A DNA stretch of 47,504 bases from Oscillospiraceae bacterium (GTDB lineage: Bacteria > Bacillota > Clostridia > Oscillospirales > Oscillospiraceae). The position numbers and the translations under genes are program-made. The stretch lies in contig JAFSEW010000050.1 in assembly GCA_017435525.1 (NCBI GenBank), positions 1-47,504 on the forward strand, written 5' to 3'. Positions 1 to 7,402 of the stretch are shown one piece after another. Under the pieces are notes generated by a model. The model saw only the letters and a list, made by a program, of their open reading frames with translations. It had not been told where the DNA came from and searched no databases. Each line of letters opens with the position of its first letter. Position 1 is the stretch's first letter.

Positions 1-915
1 CATCAGCCCGTTCTGATCCACGCCGGTCCCTTTGCTAACATTGCTATCGGCCAGTCCTCCGTTATCGCTGACCGCCTGGCTCTGAAGCTGTTCGACTACC
101 ATGTCACCGAGTCCGGCTTCGCTGCTGACATCGGCTTCGAGAAGTTCTGGAACGTTAAGACCCGTCTGTCCGGCCTGACCCCCAACGTTTCCGTTCTGGT
201 TGCTACCGTCCGCTCCCTGAAGATGCACGGCGGCGGCCCCAAGGTTACCCCCGGCGCTCCCCTGCCCAAGGAGTACAAGGAAGAGAACCTGGAACTGCTG
301 GAGAAGGGTACCTGCAACCTGTTCCACCATGTTAACACCATCAAGAAGTCCGGCATCACTCCCGTTGTGTGCATCAACCGTTTCTTCACCGATACCGACG
401 CTGAAGTCGCTCTGCTGAAGAAGCTGTGTGCTGAGCGCGGCATCCGTTGCGCCGAAAGTAACCACTGGCGTTACGGCGGCGAAGGCGCTGCTGAGCTGGC
501 TCAGGTCGTTGTCGAGGCCTGCGAGACCAAGAACGAAGTTAAGTTCCTGTACGATCTGGATATGCCTCTGCGTCAGCGCGTTGAGCTGATCGCCAAGGAA
601 GTCTACGGTGCTGACGGCGTTATCTGGCAGCCCCTGGCTACCGAGAAGGCTGAGCGCTTCGAGAAGGATCCCAAGTACGCCGACTACTGCACCATGATGG
701 TTAAGACCCACCTGTCCCTGTCCGATGATCCCACCAAGAAGGGTGTGCCCACCGGCTGGAAGCTGACCATCCGCGACATTCTGGAGTACGGCGGTGCCAA
801 GTTCCTGTGCCCCATGGCAGGCACCATCTCCATGATGCCCGGTACTGCTGCTAACCCCGCATACCGCCGCGTGGACGTGGACACCGAGACCGGCAAGGTC
901 AGTGGCCTGTTCTAA
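1..915 (+). CDS. fhs: Formate--tetrahydrofolate ligase, 3' part (5' end outside window)
   Basis: ATP-dependent ligation of formate to tetrahydrofolate, giving 10-formyl-THF, in the cytoplasm. The reading frame is open from base 1 and ends at TAA 913-915, giving 304 residues. The family is about 555 residues, so roughly the N-terminal 45 percent, including the P-loop, lies upstream of the window. Diagnostic stretches seen are [14 protein letters not shown] at the very start, [17 protein letters not shown] near residue 37, and [14 protein letters not shown] near 68. A strong terminator follows directly, so fchA is at least partly a separate unit. fchA and folD downstream supply the next two folate interconversions. 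Confidence 0.95.
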   Translation, partial: HQPVLIHAGPFANIAIGQSSVIADRLALKLFDYHVTESGFAADIGFEKFWNVKTRLSGLTPNVSVLVATVRSLKMHGGGPKVTPGAPLPKEYKEENLELLEKGTCNLFHHVNTIKKSGITPVVCINRFFTDTDAEVALLKKLCAERGIRCAESNHWRYGGEGAAELAQVVVEACETKNEVKFLYDLDMPLRQRVELIAKEVYGADGVIWQPLATEKAERFEKDPKYADYCTMMVKTHLSLSDDPTKKGVPTGWKLTIRDILEYGGAKFLCPMAGTISMMPGTAANPAYRRVDVDTETGKVSGLF

Positions 916-933
916 TTCACTCGATTCCAATAA

Positions 934-961
934 GCAGAGGCGGGAAACCGCCTCTGCTTTT
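934..961 (+). terminator. Intrinsic terminator after fhs
   Basis: A perfect 10-bp stem (934-943 with 948-957) closes a GAAA tetraloop and is followed by TTTT. It begins 18 bases after the fhs stop codon. Confidence 0.9.
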
Positions 962-975
962 GGAGCATTATCAGA

Positions 976-1043
976 GTTGAAAGTTGAAAGTGGAAAACGG
1001 AAAATTTTTCAAAACTTTCAACTTTCCATTTTCAATTTTCAAC
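976..1043. repeat. AT-rich palindrome built of 7-bp units (GTTGAAA type)
   Basis: The left arm is tandem heptads (GTTGAAA, GTTGAAA, GTGGAAA...). The right arm from about 1010 is the imperfect reverse complement (ACTTTCA, ACTTTCC, ATTTTCA, ATTTTCAAC). The arms differ mainly by A/G exchanges. It fills the gap between the fhs terminator and the fchA ribosome site. An analogous element with a different heptad lies at 21252-21370. Confidence 0.75.
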
Positions 1044-1069
1044 TAATTGACTGAAAGGAAAAGATACCT

Positions 1070-1690
1070 ATGGATATGACAATGGAATCCTGCCGCAAGT
1101 TTGTGGAAGTTCTGGCCTCCGATTCTCCCACCCCCGGTGGCGGCGGCGCTGCTGCTCTGGTTGGCGCTCTGGGTACCGCTCTGGGCAACATGGTCGGCTC
1201 TCTGACCGTGGGCAAGAAGAAGTACGCCGAAGTGGAAGCTGAGATCATTGCTCTGAAGGCTAAGTGCGATGCTCTGCAGAAGGAACTGCTGGATCAGGTC
1301 GAGGCTGACGAAGTTGGCTTCCTGCCTCTGGCTAAGGCCTACGGCATCCCCAAGGACGATCCCAACCGCGATAAGGTCATGACCGAAGCTACCATCATTG
1401 CCTGCTCCACCCCCATGCACATCATGGAGCTGTGCTGCGAGGCTATCGAAGCCATCGCTGTGTTTGCCGCCAAGGGCAGCCGTCTGGCTGTTTCCGATGC
1501 CGGCTGCGGCGCTGTTTGCTGCAAGGCTGCTCTGCAGGCTGCTTCCCTGAACGTCTTCATCAACACCAAGAGCCTGAAGGATCGCGCTGTTGCTGAGGAA
1601 ATGAACGCCAAGTGCCTGGGCATGCTGGACAAGTACTGCGCCATGGCTGACGAGATCTTCAACACTGTCAAGGCCGGCTTCGGCGTCTAA
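1070..1690 (+). CDS. fchA: Methenyltetrahydrofolate cyclohydrolase
   Basis: Interconverts 5,10-methenyl-THF and 10-formyl-THF in the cytoplasm. The 206-residue all-helical protein belongs to the formiminotransferase-cyclodeaminase (FTCD_C) family and has the usual length for FchA of purine- and amino-acid-fermenting clostridia. The N-terminal SPTPGGGGAAALVGALG glycine-rich loop (residues about 19-35) is the family signature. The ATG at 1070 follows GAAAGGA. It sits between fhs and folD, so the three genes cover formate to methylene-THF. Its presence matters because the neighbouring FolD lacks the lysine needed for cyclohydrolase activity. Confidence 0.92.
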   Translation: MDMTMESCRKFVEVLASDSPTPGGGGAAALVGALGTALGNMVGSLTVGKKKYAEVEAEIIALKAKCDALQKELLDQVEADEVGFLPLAKAYGIPKDDPNRDKVMTEATIIACSTPMHIMELCCEAIEAIAVFAAKGSRLAVSDAGCGAVCCKAALQAASLNVFINTKSLKDRAVAEEMNAKCLGMLDKYCAMADEIFNTVKAGFGV

Positions 1691-1809
1691 GCCCGCAGTG
1701 CGGGCGGCCAATGCGTGATCGGCTGATCAATTATCGTTACACCATTGGGTACCGCTCGGTATCGTTACATATTCAAAAAACAAATTATGTTTTGAAGGAG
1801 AAATTTACT

Positions 1810-2682
1810 ATGGCTAAGAGATTACTGGGTAAGGAAGTTAACGAGGCTCTGGTTGCCGCTCTGCAGACCCGTGCCGCTGCTCTGAAGGAGAAGGGTGTTA
1901 CCCCCACTCTGGCAATTCTGCGTCTGGGCGAGAACCCCTCCGACCTGAGCTATGAGAAGGGCGCCACCAAGCGCGCTGAAGAAATCGGCGTTGCCATCAA
2001 GAACTTCATTCTGCCCGAAGCTTCCACCAAGGAAGAAGTCCTGGCTGTTATCGACCAGATCAACGCTGACGACTCCATCCACGGCTGCCTGATGTTCCGT
2101 CCTCTGCCCAAGCACCTGAAGGCTGACCAGGACGAGATCTGCAACCGTCTGGCTCCCAAGAAGGACGTTGACTCCATGACCCATATGTCCAACGCCGGCG
2201 TGTTCGAAGGCCAGGACCTGGGCTACGCTCCCTGCACTCCCGCTGCCTGCATGGAGATCCTGGATCACTACGGCATCGACTGCAAGGGCAAGAAGGCTGT
2301 GGTTATCGGCCGCTCTCTGGTTGTGGGCAAGCCCGCTGCCATGATGCTGATGGCTAAGAACGCTACCATCACCATCTGCCACACCCGTACCGTTGATCCC
2401 GCCGCTATCTGCCGCGAAGCTGACATCATCATCTCCGCTGCCGGTGTTCTGAACAGCCTTACCAAGGACTTCGTCCGCGAAGGCCAGGTCGTTATCGATG
2501 TTTCCATGAACTGGAACCCCGAGAAGATCACCTCCAAGGGCAAGGGCGGCATGTCCGGCGACGCCATCTTCGACGAGGTTGAGCCCATTGTCGAGGCCAT
2601 CACCCCCGTTCCCGGCGGCGTGGGCGCTGTTACCACCTCCGTGCTGATGAAGCACGTTGTGGAGGCTGCTGAGAAGGCCTAA
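1810..2682 (+). CDS. folD: Methylenetetrahydrofolate dehydrogenase (FolD family, probably dehydrogenase only)
   Basis: Oxidises or reduces between methylene-THF and methenyl-THF. The protein has 290 residues. The ATG at 1810 follows AAGGAG at 1795-1800; the frame is open further upstream but without a ribosome site. The N-terminal substrate domain has Tyr48 of the family YxxxK motif, but the position of the catalytic lysine (Y+4) is Ala52, and the glutamine of the VQLPLP motif is Phe96. The KDVDS stretch (residues about 118-122) is kept. The Rossmann half has VVIGRSLVVGKPAAMML and ends in TPVPGGVGAVTTSVL. In characterised FolD enzymes that lysine is needed for cyclohydrolase, so this copy probably relies on FchA for that step. 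Downstream is a ZTP-like riboswitch. Confidence 0.93.
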   Translation: MAKRLLGKEVNEALVAALQTRAAALKEKGVTPTLAILRLGENPSDLSYEKGATKRAEEIGVAIKNFILPEASTKEEVLAVIDQINADDSIHGCLMFRPLPKHLKADQDEICNRLAPKKDVDSMTHMSNAGVFEGQDLGYAPCTPAACMEILDHYGIDCKGKKAVVIGRSLVVGKPAAMMLMAKNATITICHTRTVDPAAICREADIIISAAGVLNSLTKDFVREGQVVIDVSMNWNPEKITSKGKGGMSGDAIFDEVEPIVEAITPVPGGVGAVTTSVLMKHVVEAAEKA

Positions 2683-2696
2683 TCCCATATCCCCTT

Positions 2697-2765
2697 CTGT
2701 ATGACTGACAGGTAAGGCGGGTCACCGCCGGGGAGTACAGAAGTGCAAATGCCGACTGTCTGGGC
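2697..2765 (+). promoter_or_regulatory. ZTP/ZMP riboswitch aptamer (pfl motif)
   Basis: P1: CTGTA 2697-2701 pairs with TACAG 2736-2740. P2: GGCGG 2716-2720 with CCGCC 2725-2729, loop GTCA. P2 is followed by GGGGAG 2730-2735. The 3' conserved piece is GCCGACTGTCTGGGC 2751-2765, matching the CCGCCTGGGC-like core of ZTP riboswitches. The terminator stem starts inside this GGGC, the arrangement expected for ligand-controlled antitermination. The ligand class senses ZMP/ZTP, which builds up when 10-formyl-THF is short. This matches the folate genes just upstream. The call rests on pattern recognition by eye, not on a covariance model. Confidence 0.75.
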
Positions 2766-2800
2766 GATCCGATTCTCCATAGGATCGGATCGCCCTTTTT
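2762..2800 (+). terminator. Riboswitch expression-platform terminator
   Basis: A perfect 12-bp stem (2762-2773 with 2784-2795) is followed by TTTTT 2796-2800. The 5' arm begins with the GGGC of the conserved 3' element of the ZTP aptamer, so ligand binding and terminator formation are mutually exclusive. Confidence 0.88.
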
Positions 2801-2827
2801 CTACAAATTATCTTCGAGGTGTCTGTT

Positions 2828-4171
2828 ATGAATAAGATCAAAAACCTCTCTGAAGGCGCTTTTCTGAAGCTGCTGTTCGGTTTCTTCTCCGTCTGTTTCC
2901 TGGTTGCGGCTTTCTGTATGCCTGACCGGAGCACCATGTTCACCGGCCTGTGGCACATCATCAGCCAGCCCAGCAAGATCTCTGCCAACTATTTCGCCAT
3001 GGGCGGCTACGCTGCCACCTTCCTGAACATGGGTCTTGTGGGCCTGCTGTGCCTTGGACTGTTTGTGGTGTTTAAGGGCACGCCCAACAACGCCTCCACC
3101 CTGGCTGTGCTGCTGACCATAGGCTTCTGCTCCTGGGGCATCAATGTGCTGAATATGTGGTTCTCTGTTCTGGGCGTAGTGGTCTACGGCCTGGTGAAGA
3201 AGGAAAAGATGGGCGGCCTGGTAAACGCCATGCTGTTCTCCACCGGTATTGCTCCGCTGATCACCGAGCTGCTGGTCCGCTATCCCAGCGCCGAGTACAT
3301 CGGCTTCAATGTTCCCGGAGCGCTGATAGCGCTGTTCGTTGGCCTGATTATCGGCTTCTTCCTGCCTGCGGGTCTTGCCCACTCTCCTAAGGTTCACAAG
3401 GGCTTTGACCTTTACAGCGCAGCTCTGCCCATCGGTATGACTGCCTTCTTCCTCAACGCCACCCTCTACAAGACCCTGGGCGTCAGCCTGCCCAAGGCGC
3501 TGTCTGATCTGGCTCCCGAGAGCATGCAGGTTGCTTCCCAGTCCACTGTCAACATCTTCTGCATTGCTGTGTTCGGCCTGTGCATCGTATTCGCATTCCT
3601 GCTGGGCTGCAAGCCCAAGGATTACTGGAAGCTGCTCACCGATCCCGCACTGGTCAGCAACTTCTCCTCCACCTACGGCAACGCCACCTTCCTGATGAAT
3701 GTGGGTGTGTTCGGCCTGTTCATCCTGGGTTACTACAACCTGATCGGAGCCAACTTCAACGGCATTACCTTCGGTATCATCTTCTGCATGCTGGCTACCT
3801 GTAATTCCGGCAGCCATCCCGGCAATGTGTGGCCCATTATGCTGGGCTACTTCGTGGCCTCCGTGGTAGCCGGCTGGCTCTCCACCCTGGTGGGCGGCAA
3901 CTTCACCCTGGCTATCAATGCCCAGGCTATCTGCGTGGGTCTGTGCTACGCCAACGGTCTGAGCCCCATTGCCGATAAGTACGGCTGGCAGTACGGTTTC
4001 ATCGCCGCTGTGATGCACTACCTGCTGGTGACCTCCGTGCCTACCCTCCACGGCGGCTTCTGCCTGTACAACGGCGGCTTCACCGCAGCGCTGATCTGCC
4101 TGATCCTGGTGCCCGAACTGGAAAAGTTCTTCCGCACCAAGGAAGAGCGGAAGCTGGCAAAGGCTAAGTAA
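2828..4171 (+). CDS. DUF1576 polytopic membrane protein, possible transporter
   Basis: 447 residues with about ten hydrophobic segments, matching what I recall of the DUF1576 family, whose function is unknown. The family is described as two related halves. Here FAMGGYAATFLNMGLVGLL (about 55-73) and the later SSTYGNATFLMNVGVFGLF (about 276-294) look like the repeated motif. ATG 2828 follows GAGGTG; a GTG at 2819 is an in-frame alternative. It lies behind a ZTP-type riboswitch with terminator and downstream of fhs-fchA-folD. That suggests import of something that relieves folate or purine shortage, but the substrate is not known. Confidence 0.8.
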   Translation: MNKIKNLSEGAFLKLLFGFFSVCFLVAAFCMPDRSTMFTGLWHIISQPSKISANYFAMGGYAATFLNMGLVGLLCLGLFVVFKGTPNNASTLAVLLTIGFCSWGINVLNMWFSVLGVVVYGLVKKEKMGGLVNAMLFSTGIAPLITELLVRYPSAEYIGFNVPGALIALFVGLIIGFFLPAGLAHSPKVHKGFDLYSAALPIGMTAFFLNATLYKTLGVSLPKALSDLAPESMQVASQSTVNIFCIAVFGLCIVFAFLLGCKPKDYWKLLTDPALVSNFSSTYGNATFLMNVGVFGLFILGYYNLIGANFNGITFGIIFCMLATCNSGSHPGNVWPIMLGYFVASVVAGWLSTLVGGNFTLAINAQAICVGLCYANGLSPIADKYGWQYGFIAAVMHYLLVTSVPTLHGGFCLYNGGFTAALICLILVPELEKFFRTKEERKLAKAK

Positions 4172-4177
4172 TGCTTT

Positions 4178-4202
4178 GTAGGGGAGGGTCTTGACCCTCC
4201 CG
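4178..4202 (+). repeat. REP-like unit 1
   Basis: GTAG, then a GC hairpin GGGAGGGTC/GACCCTCCC with a short TT loop, 7 bases after the DUF1576 stop codon. It is the same unit as at 44356-44380 and, inverted, 44458-44482. Confidence 0.75.
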
Positions 4203-4203
4203 C

Positions 4204-4235
4204 AAAAGGCGTGTTGCATTTGCAACACGCCTTTT
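4204..4235 (+). terminator. Terminator after the DUF1576 gene
   Basis: A perfect 15-bp stem (4204-4218 with 4221-4235) ends in TTTT on the plus strand. Confidence 0.85.
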
Positions 4236-4243
4236 CCTATACG

Positions 4244-4276
4244 CAAAAACCGGGCAACCCTTGCGGGTTGCCCGGT
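4244..4276 (-). terminator. Terminator after pta
   Basis: A perfect 12-bp stem (4249-4260 with 4265-4276), loop 4261-4264. On the minus strand it is followed by TTTTT (complement of 4244-4248). Confidence 0.88.
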
Positions 4277-4290
4277 CTGTTTGGAAAGAA

Positions 4291-5289
4291 TTACACCATT
4301 GCAGCGGTGATGATAGCCATCTTGTAGACTTCCTCGGCGTTGCAGCCACGGGACAGGTCGTTGATGGGAGCAGCCAGACCCTGCAGGATGGGGCCCAGAG
4401 CTTCATAACCGCCCAGACGCTGTGCGATCTTGTAGCCGATGTTACCAGCCTCGATGGTGGGGAAGATGAAGGTGTTGGCGTAGCCGGCAACGGGGGAGCC
4501 GGGGAACTTCAGCTGGCCGACTTCGGGAGCCACAGCTGCGTCGAACTGCATTTCGCCGTCGATAGCCAGGTCGGGAGCCATTTCCTTGGCAACCTTGGTA
4601 GCCTCGTTGGACAGCTTCACAGTGCCGCCCTTGCCGGAACCGTTGGTGGAGAAGCTCAGCATAGCAACCTTGGGGTCAATGCCGAAGACCTTAGCGGTGT
4701 TAGCGGTCTCGATAGCAACCTCAGCCAGCTTCTGTGCAGCGGACAGAACCACATTGCCGTCCTTGTCCACGGAATCCTCGTAACCCAGGTTGATAGCGCA
4801 GTCGCCCATAGCCAGCTTCTCTTCGCCGCGAACCATGATGAAGCAGGAAGAAACCAGGTGAGAGCCCTTCTTGGTCTTGACGATCTGCAGAGCGGGACGG
4901 ACGGTATCAGCGGTGGAGTAGGTAGCGCCGCCCAGCAGGGAGTCAGCATAGCCCATCTTCACCAGCATGGTGCCGAAGTAGTTGCCCTTGGAAAGGGCAG
5001 CCTTGCACTCCTCAGCGCTCATCTTGCCCTTACGCAGCTCAACCATCTTGGCGACCATCTCGTCCATGCCTTCATAAGTAGCGGGGTCCAGAATCTCAAC
5101 GCCTTCGATGTTGAAGCCGCCCTTGGCAGCGTTGGCCTTGACTTCTTCCACATTGCCCACCAGGATGGGGGTCAGGAAGCCGCCTTCCACCAGGCGAGCG
5201 GCAGCTTCCAGGATACGGGCGTCATGGCCTTCGGTGAAGACGATCTTGCGGGGATTGGCCTTCAAAGTTTCAATCATTGCGTTAAACAT
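4291..5289 (-). CDS. pta: Phosphate acetyltransferase
   Basis: Exchanges acetyl-CoA and acetyl phosphate in the cytoplasm, the step before ATP formation by acetate kinase. The 332-residue protein is the normal length of the short Pta family. Diagnostic segments are TEGHDARILEAA (residues about 19-30), GGATYSTADTVRPALQI (about 119-135) and, near the end, GPILQGLAAPINDLSRGC, which favours Pta over phosphate butyryltransferase. ATG at 5289 has GGAGGA upstream. It is a single-gene unit with its own promoter and terminator; ackA is not adjacent. It fits conversion of fermentation acetyl-CoA to acetate. Confidence 0.95.
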   Translation of the reverse strand: MFNAMIETLKANPRKIVFTEGHDARILEAAARLVEGGFLTPILVGNVEEVKANAAKGGFNIEGVEILDPATYEGMDEMVAKMVELRKGKMSAEECKAALSKGNYFGTMLVKMGYADSLLGGATYSTADTVRPALQIVKTKKGSHLVSSCFIMVRGEEKLAMGDCAINLGYEDSVDKDGNVVLSAAQKLAEVAIETANTAKVFGIDPKVAMLSFSTNGSGKGGTVKLSNEATKVAKEMAPDLAIDGEMQFDAAVAPEVGQLKFPGSPVAGYANTFIFPTIEAGNIGYKIAQRLGGYEALGPILQGLAAPINDLSRGCNAEEVYKMAIITAAMV

Positions 5290-5340
5290 GATGACATTCC
5301 TCCAAATTTTACGGGCTTATGCCCAAATTTTTACATCGTA

Positions 5341-5369
5341 ATTATACAACACCTTTTCCCGCTTCGCAA
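5341..5369 (-). promoter_or_regulatory. Promoter for pta
   Basis: On the minus strand, -35 TTGCGA (5364-5369) and -10 TATAAT (5341-5346) with a 17-bp spacer, about 50 bases before the pta start. Confidence 0.75.
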
Positions 5370-5702
5370 CCGGTTTTCCAAAAAAACTCCGAAAAATTAC
5401 GGATACAGAAAACTTTTTAATTTCTTTGACTTTCTCCGGAAAAAATACACAAAAACCAGGAGACACCAGGCAGAATAATTTTGTTTTTCACGATATACCG
5501 GGTGCAAATTTCCAAAGTCCCTTTCTCTTTTATGTGGTCATTTGACCTTTTGTAGCAATTTTTTAACCGCAAATATATTTCCTGTACCGCCGTGGGAAAT
5601 CTTTTGATCAATTTACATGGAAATAATTTCGTTTTTGTTGCAAAACATGGTGTTTTTTCTGTTTTCTACATAAAATCCGTTTCTTTTTGTGCGTTCGGTC
5701 AA
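5370..5702. other. AT-rich intergenic region, no gene seen
   Basis: About 330 bases between the divergent pta and NfeD promoters. It is markedly richer in A and T than its surroundings. I see no ORF with a ribosome site, no hairpin with a T run and no riboswitch pattern. Confidence 0.6.
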
Positions 5703-5731
5703 TTGACGCAGGCGGTCTTTTCTGGTATCCT
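5703..5731 (+). promoter_or_regulatory. Promoter for the NfeD-SPFH unit
   Basis: TTGACG (5703-5708) and TATCCT (5726-5731), 17-bp spacer, 39 bases before the NfeD start. Confidence 0.65.
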
Positions 5732-5770
5732 ATAGCCATCAACCAAACGGAGCAGAAAGGAGGTCGTAAC

Positions 5771-6226
5771 ATGAATTTGGCTGCAATTATTTGGTTCGCT
5801 TTGCTGCTGGTATTTCTGGTTGTGGAAGCTGCCTGCCCCATCCATCTGGTGAGCATCTGGTTTGCTGCCGGTTCTCTGGTGGCAATGATCATTGCGTTTT
5901 TGCACGGCCCTGTGTGGCTGCAGATCGCGCTGTTTCTGATCATTTCCTGCGCACTGGTGGCGCTGCTTTGGCCGTTCATCAAGAAGTTCCTGAATCCCCA
6001 TCTGAAAAAGACCAATATCGATGCCATCATCGGATCTCAGGGCTATGTCACCGCAGAGATTGACAATCTGGCCGCTACGGGTCAGGTCAAGCTTGGTGCC
6101 ATGGAATGGACTGCACGGAGCACTTCCGGCCGGAAGCTTCCCGCAGGTACCCTTGTGAAAGTGGACCGGATTGAAGGCGTAAAGGCTTTTGTTTCCCAGG
6201 TGGAAGTTCCCACCGCTGTTGAGTAA
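5771..6226 (+). CDS. NfeD-like membrane protein
   Basis: 151 residues. The N-terminal half is almost entirely hydrophobic, giving two or three transmembrane segments (about 4-28, 32-47, 50-70). The C-terminal part (about 85-147) has the pattern of the NfeD/YuaF OB-fold, with the motif IIGSQGYVTAEI, then VKLGAMEWTARS and VKVDRIEGVKAFV. NfeD proteins act as partners of SPFH-domain proteins in the membrane, and the SPFH gene follows after 32 bases. ATG 5771 is chosen over upstream starts because AGAAAGGAGG ends 8 bases before it. Confidence 0.85.
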   Translation: MNLAAIIWFALLLVFLVVEAACPIHLVSIWFAAGSLVAMIIAFLHGPVWLQIALFLIISCALVALLWPFIKKFLNPHLKKTNIDAIIGSQGYVTAEIDNLAATGQVKLGAMEWTARSTSGRKLPAGTLVKVDRIEGVKAFVSQVEVPTAVE

Positions 6227-6258
6227 CCGATTCTGAAACTATTTATGGAGGTATTATT

Positions 6259-7176
6259 ATGGGTTGGATTATTGGCGCATTGATCGTTCTCGCACTGATT
6301 CTGGTTATTTCCAATGTCTACGTGGTGCAGCAGTCCCGGGCTTATGTTATTGAGCGTCTGGGCGCATTTGAATCTGTCCAGGGTGTGGGCCTGCACTTCA
6401 AGGTTCCCTTTATTGACCGCATTGCCCGCCGCGTCTCCCTGAAGGAGCAGGTGCTGGACTATCCCCCTCAGCCCGTTATCACCAAGGATAACGTTACCAT
6501 GCAGATCGACACCGTTGTGTATTTCCAGATCACAGACCCCAAACTGTATGCCTACGGCGTGGAGCAGCCCATGGCTGCTATGGAGACCCTCACCGCCACT
6601 ACCCTGCGTAACATCATCGGCGACCTGGAGCTGGACCAGACCCTGACTTCCCGCGACGTGGTCAACACCAAGATGCGCGCTATCCTGGACGAAGCCACCG
6701 ACCCCTGGGGCATCAAGGTCAACCGCGTGGAGCTGAAGAACATTCTTCCTCCCGCTGACATCCAGAGCTCCATGGAAAAGCAGATGAAGGCTGAGCGTGA
6801 CCGCCGCCAGGCCATCCTGCAGGCAGAAGGCCAGAAGAAGTCCGCCATTCTGATCGCAGAAGGTGAGAGAGAGGCCGCCATCCTCCAGGCAGACGCAGAA
6901 AAGCAGGCCGCCATTCTCCGGGCAGAAGCTGAGAAGCAGGCTGCCATCCTGAAGGCCGACGGCGAAGCCCAGGCAATCCTGGCTGTGCAGAAGGCTATGG
7001 CCGATTCTCTGGAGCTGCTGAACCAGAAGGCCCCCAACGACCAGGTGATCAAGCTGAAGTCCATCGAGGCTATGCAGAAGATCGCCGACGGCAAGGCCAC
7101 CAAGATCATTATCCCCAGCGAAATGCAGGGTCTGGTAGGCATGGCCAACGGTATTGTGGAAGGCGTGAAGGAATAA
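6259..7176 (+). CDS. SPFH/Band 7 (stomatin/prohibitin-type) membrane protein
   Basis: 305 residues. One N-terminal membrane helix (about 2-20) is followed by an SPFH domain (SRAYVIERLGAFESVQGVG, RRVSLKEQVLDYPPQPVIT). Next comes a long predicted coiled coil (about 170-250) made of near-repeats of the form (E/D)xQAAIL(K/R/Q)A(E/D). The hydrophobic C-terminal segment has IIIPSEMQGLVGMANG. The pattern matches the bacterial stomatin/QmcA group, which forms oligomeric membrane microdomains. It is co-transcribed with the NfeD-like gene, the usual pairing. ATG 6259 follows GGAGG at 6246-6250. Confidence 0.92.
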   Translation: MGWIIGALIVLALILVISNVYVVQQSRAYVIERLGAFESVQGVGLHFKVPFIDRIARRVSLKEQVLDYPPQPVITKDNVTMQIDTVVYFQITDPKLYAYGVEQPMAAMETLTATTLRNIIGDLELDQTLTSRDVVNTKMRAILDEATDPWGIKVNRVELKNILPPADIQSSMEKQMKAERDRRQAILQAEGQKKSAILIAEGEREAAILQADAEKQAAILRAEAEKQAAILKADGEAQAILAVQKAMADSLELLNQKAPNDQVIKLKSIEAMQKIADGKATKIIIPSEMQGLVGMANGIVEGVKE

Positions 7177-7179
7177 GCT

Positions 7180-7368
7180 ATGGCAAAGGACAACCGCTTT
7201 GTTAAGGTATATTCCGACGGCGCTTTCGGCTCCAATGAGATCTGGGTGGATAAACTCACCGGCGTGAACTATCTGTTCCACGCAGCCGGTTACGGAGGTG
7301 GCCTCACTCCCCTGCTGAACCGGGACGGCACCCCGGTGATAACCTCCGTCCCCAGAGACGAAGAATAA
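7180..7368 (+). CDS. DUF6440-type small protein
   Basis: 62 residues with core motifs EIWVDKLTGVNYLFHAAGYGGGLTPLL, split here as EIWVDKLTGVNYLFH (about 20-34) and AGYGGGLTPLLNRDG (about 36-50). These match my memory of the DUF6440 family of unknown function. It starts 3 bases after the SPFH stop codon and must be translated from the same message. No membrane segment or signal peptide. A terminator follows. Confidence 0.7.
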   Translation: MAKDNRFVKVYSDGAFGSNEIWVDKLTGVNYLFHAAGYGGGLTPLLNRDGTPVITSVPRDEE

Positions 7369-7374
7369 GAAAAT

Positions 7375-7402
7375 GGCAGGACTCCTTTCCGGGAGTCCTG
7401 CC
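7375..7402. terminator. Terminator between DUF6440 gene and RAYT gene
   Basis: An 11-bp stem (7375-7385 with 7392-7402). The downstream side is TATTCTT on the plus strand and TTTCTTATT-like on the minus strand, so it may serve both converging genes. Its right arm touches the RAYT stop codon. Confidence 0.6.

Noticed and set aside
2801-4246. A 481-codon minus-strand frame opposite the DUF1576 gene
   Set aside because: Shadow frame. It runs across the riboswitch region and a terminator, and its product is Gln/Gly/His-rich without motifs.
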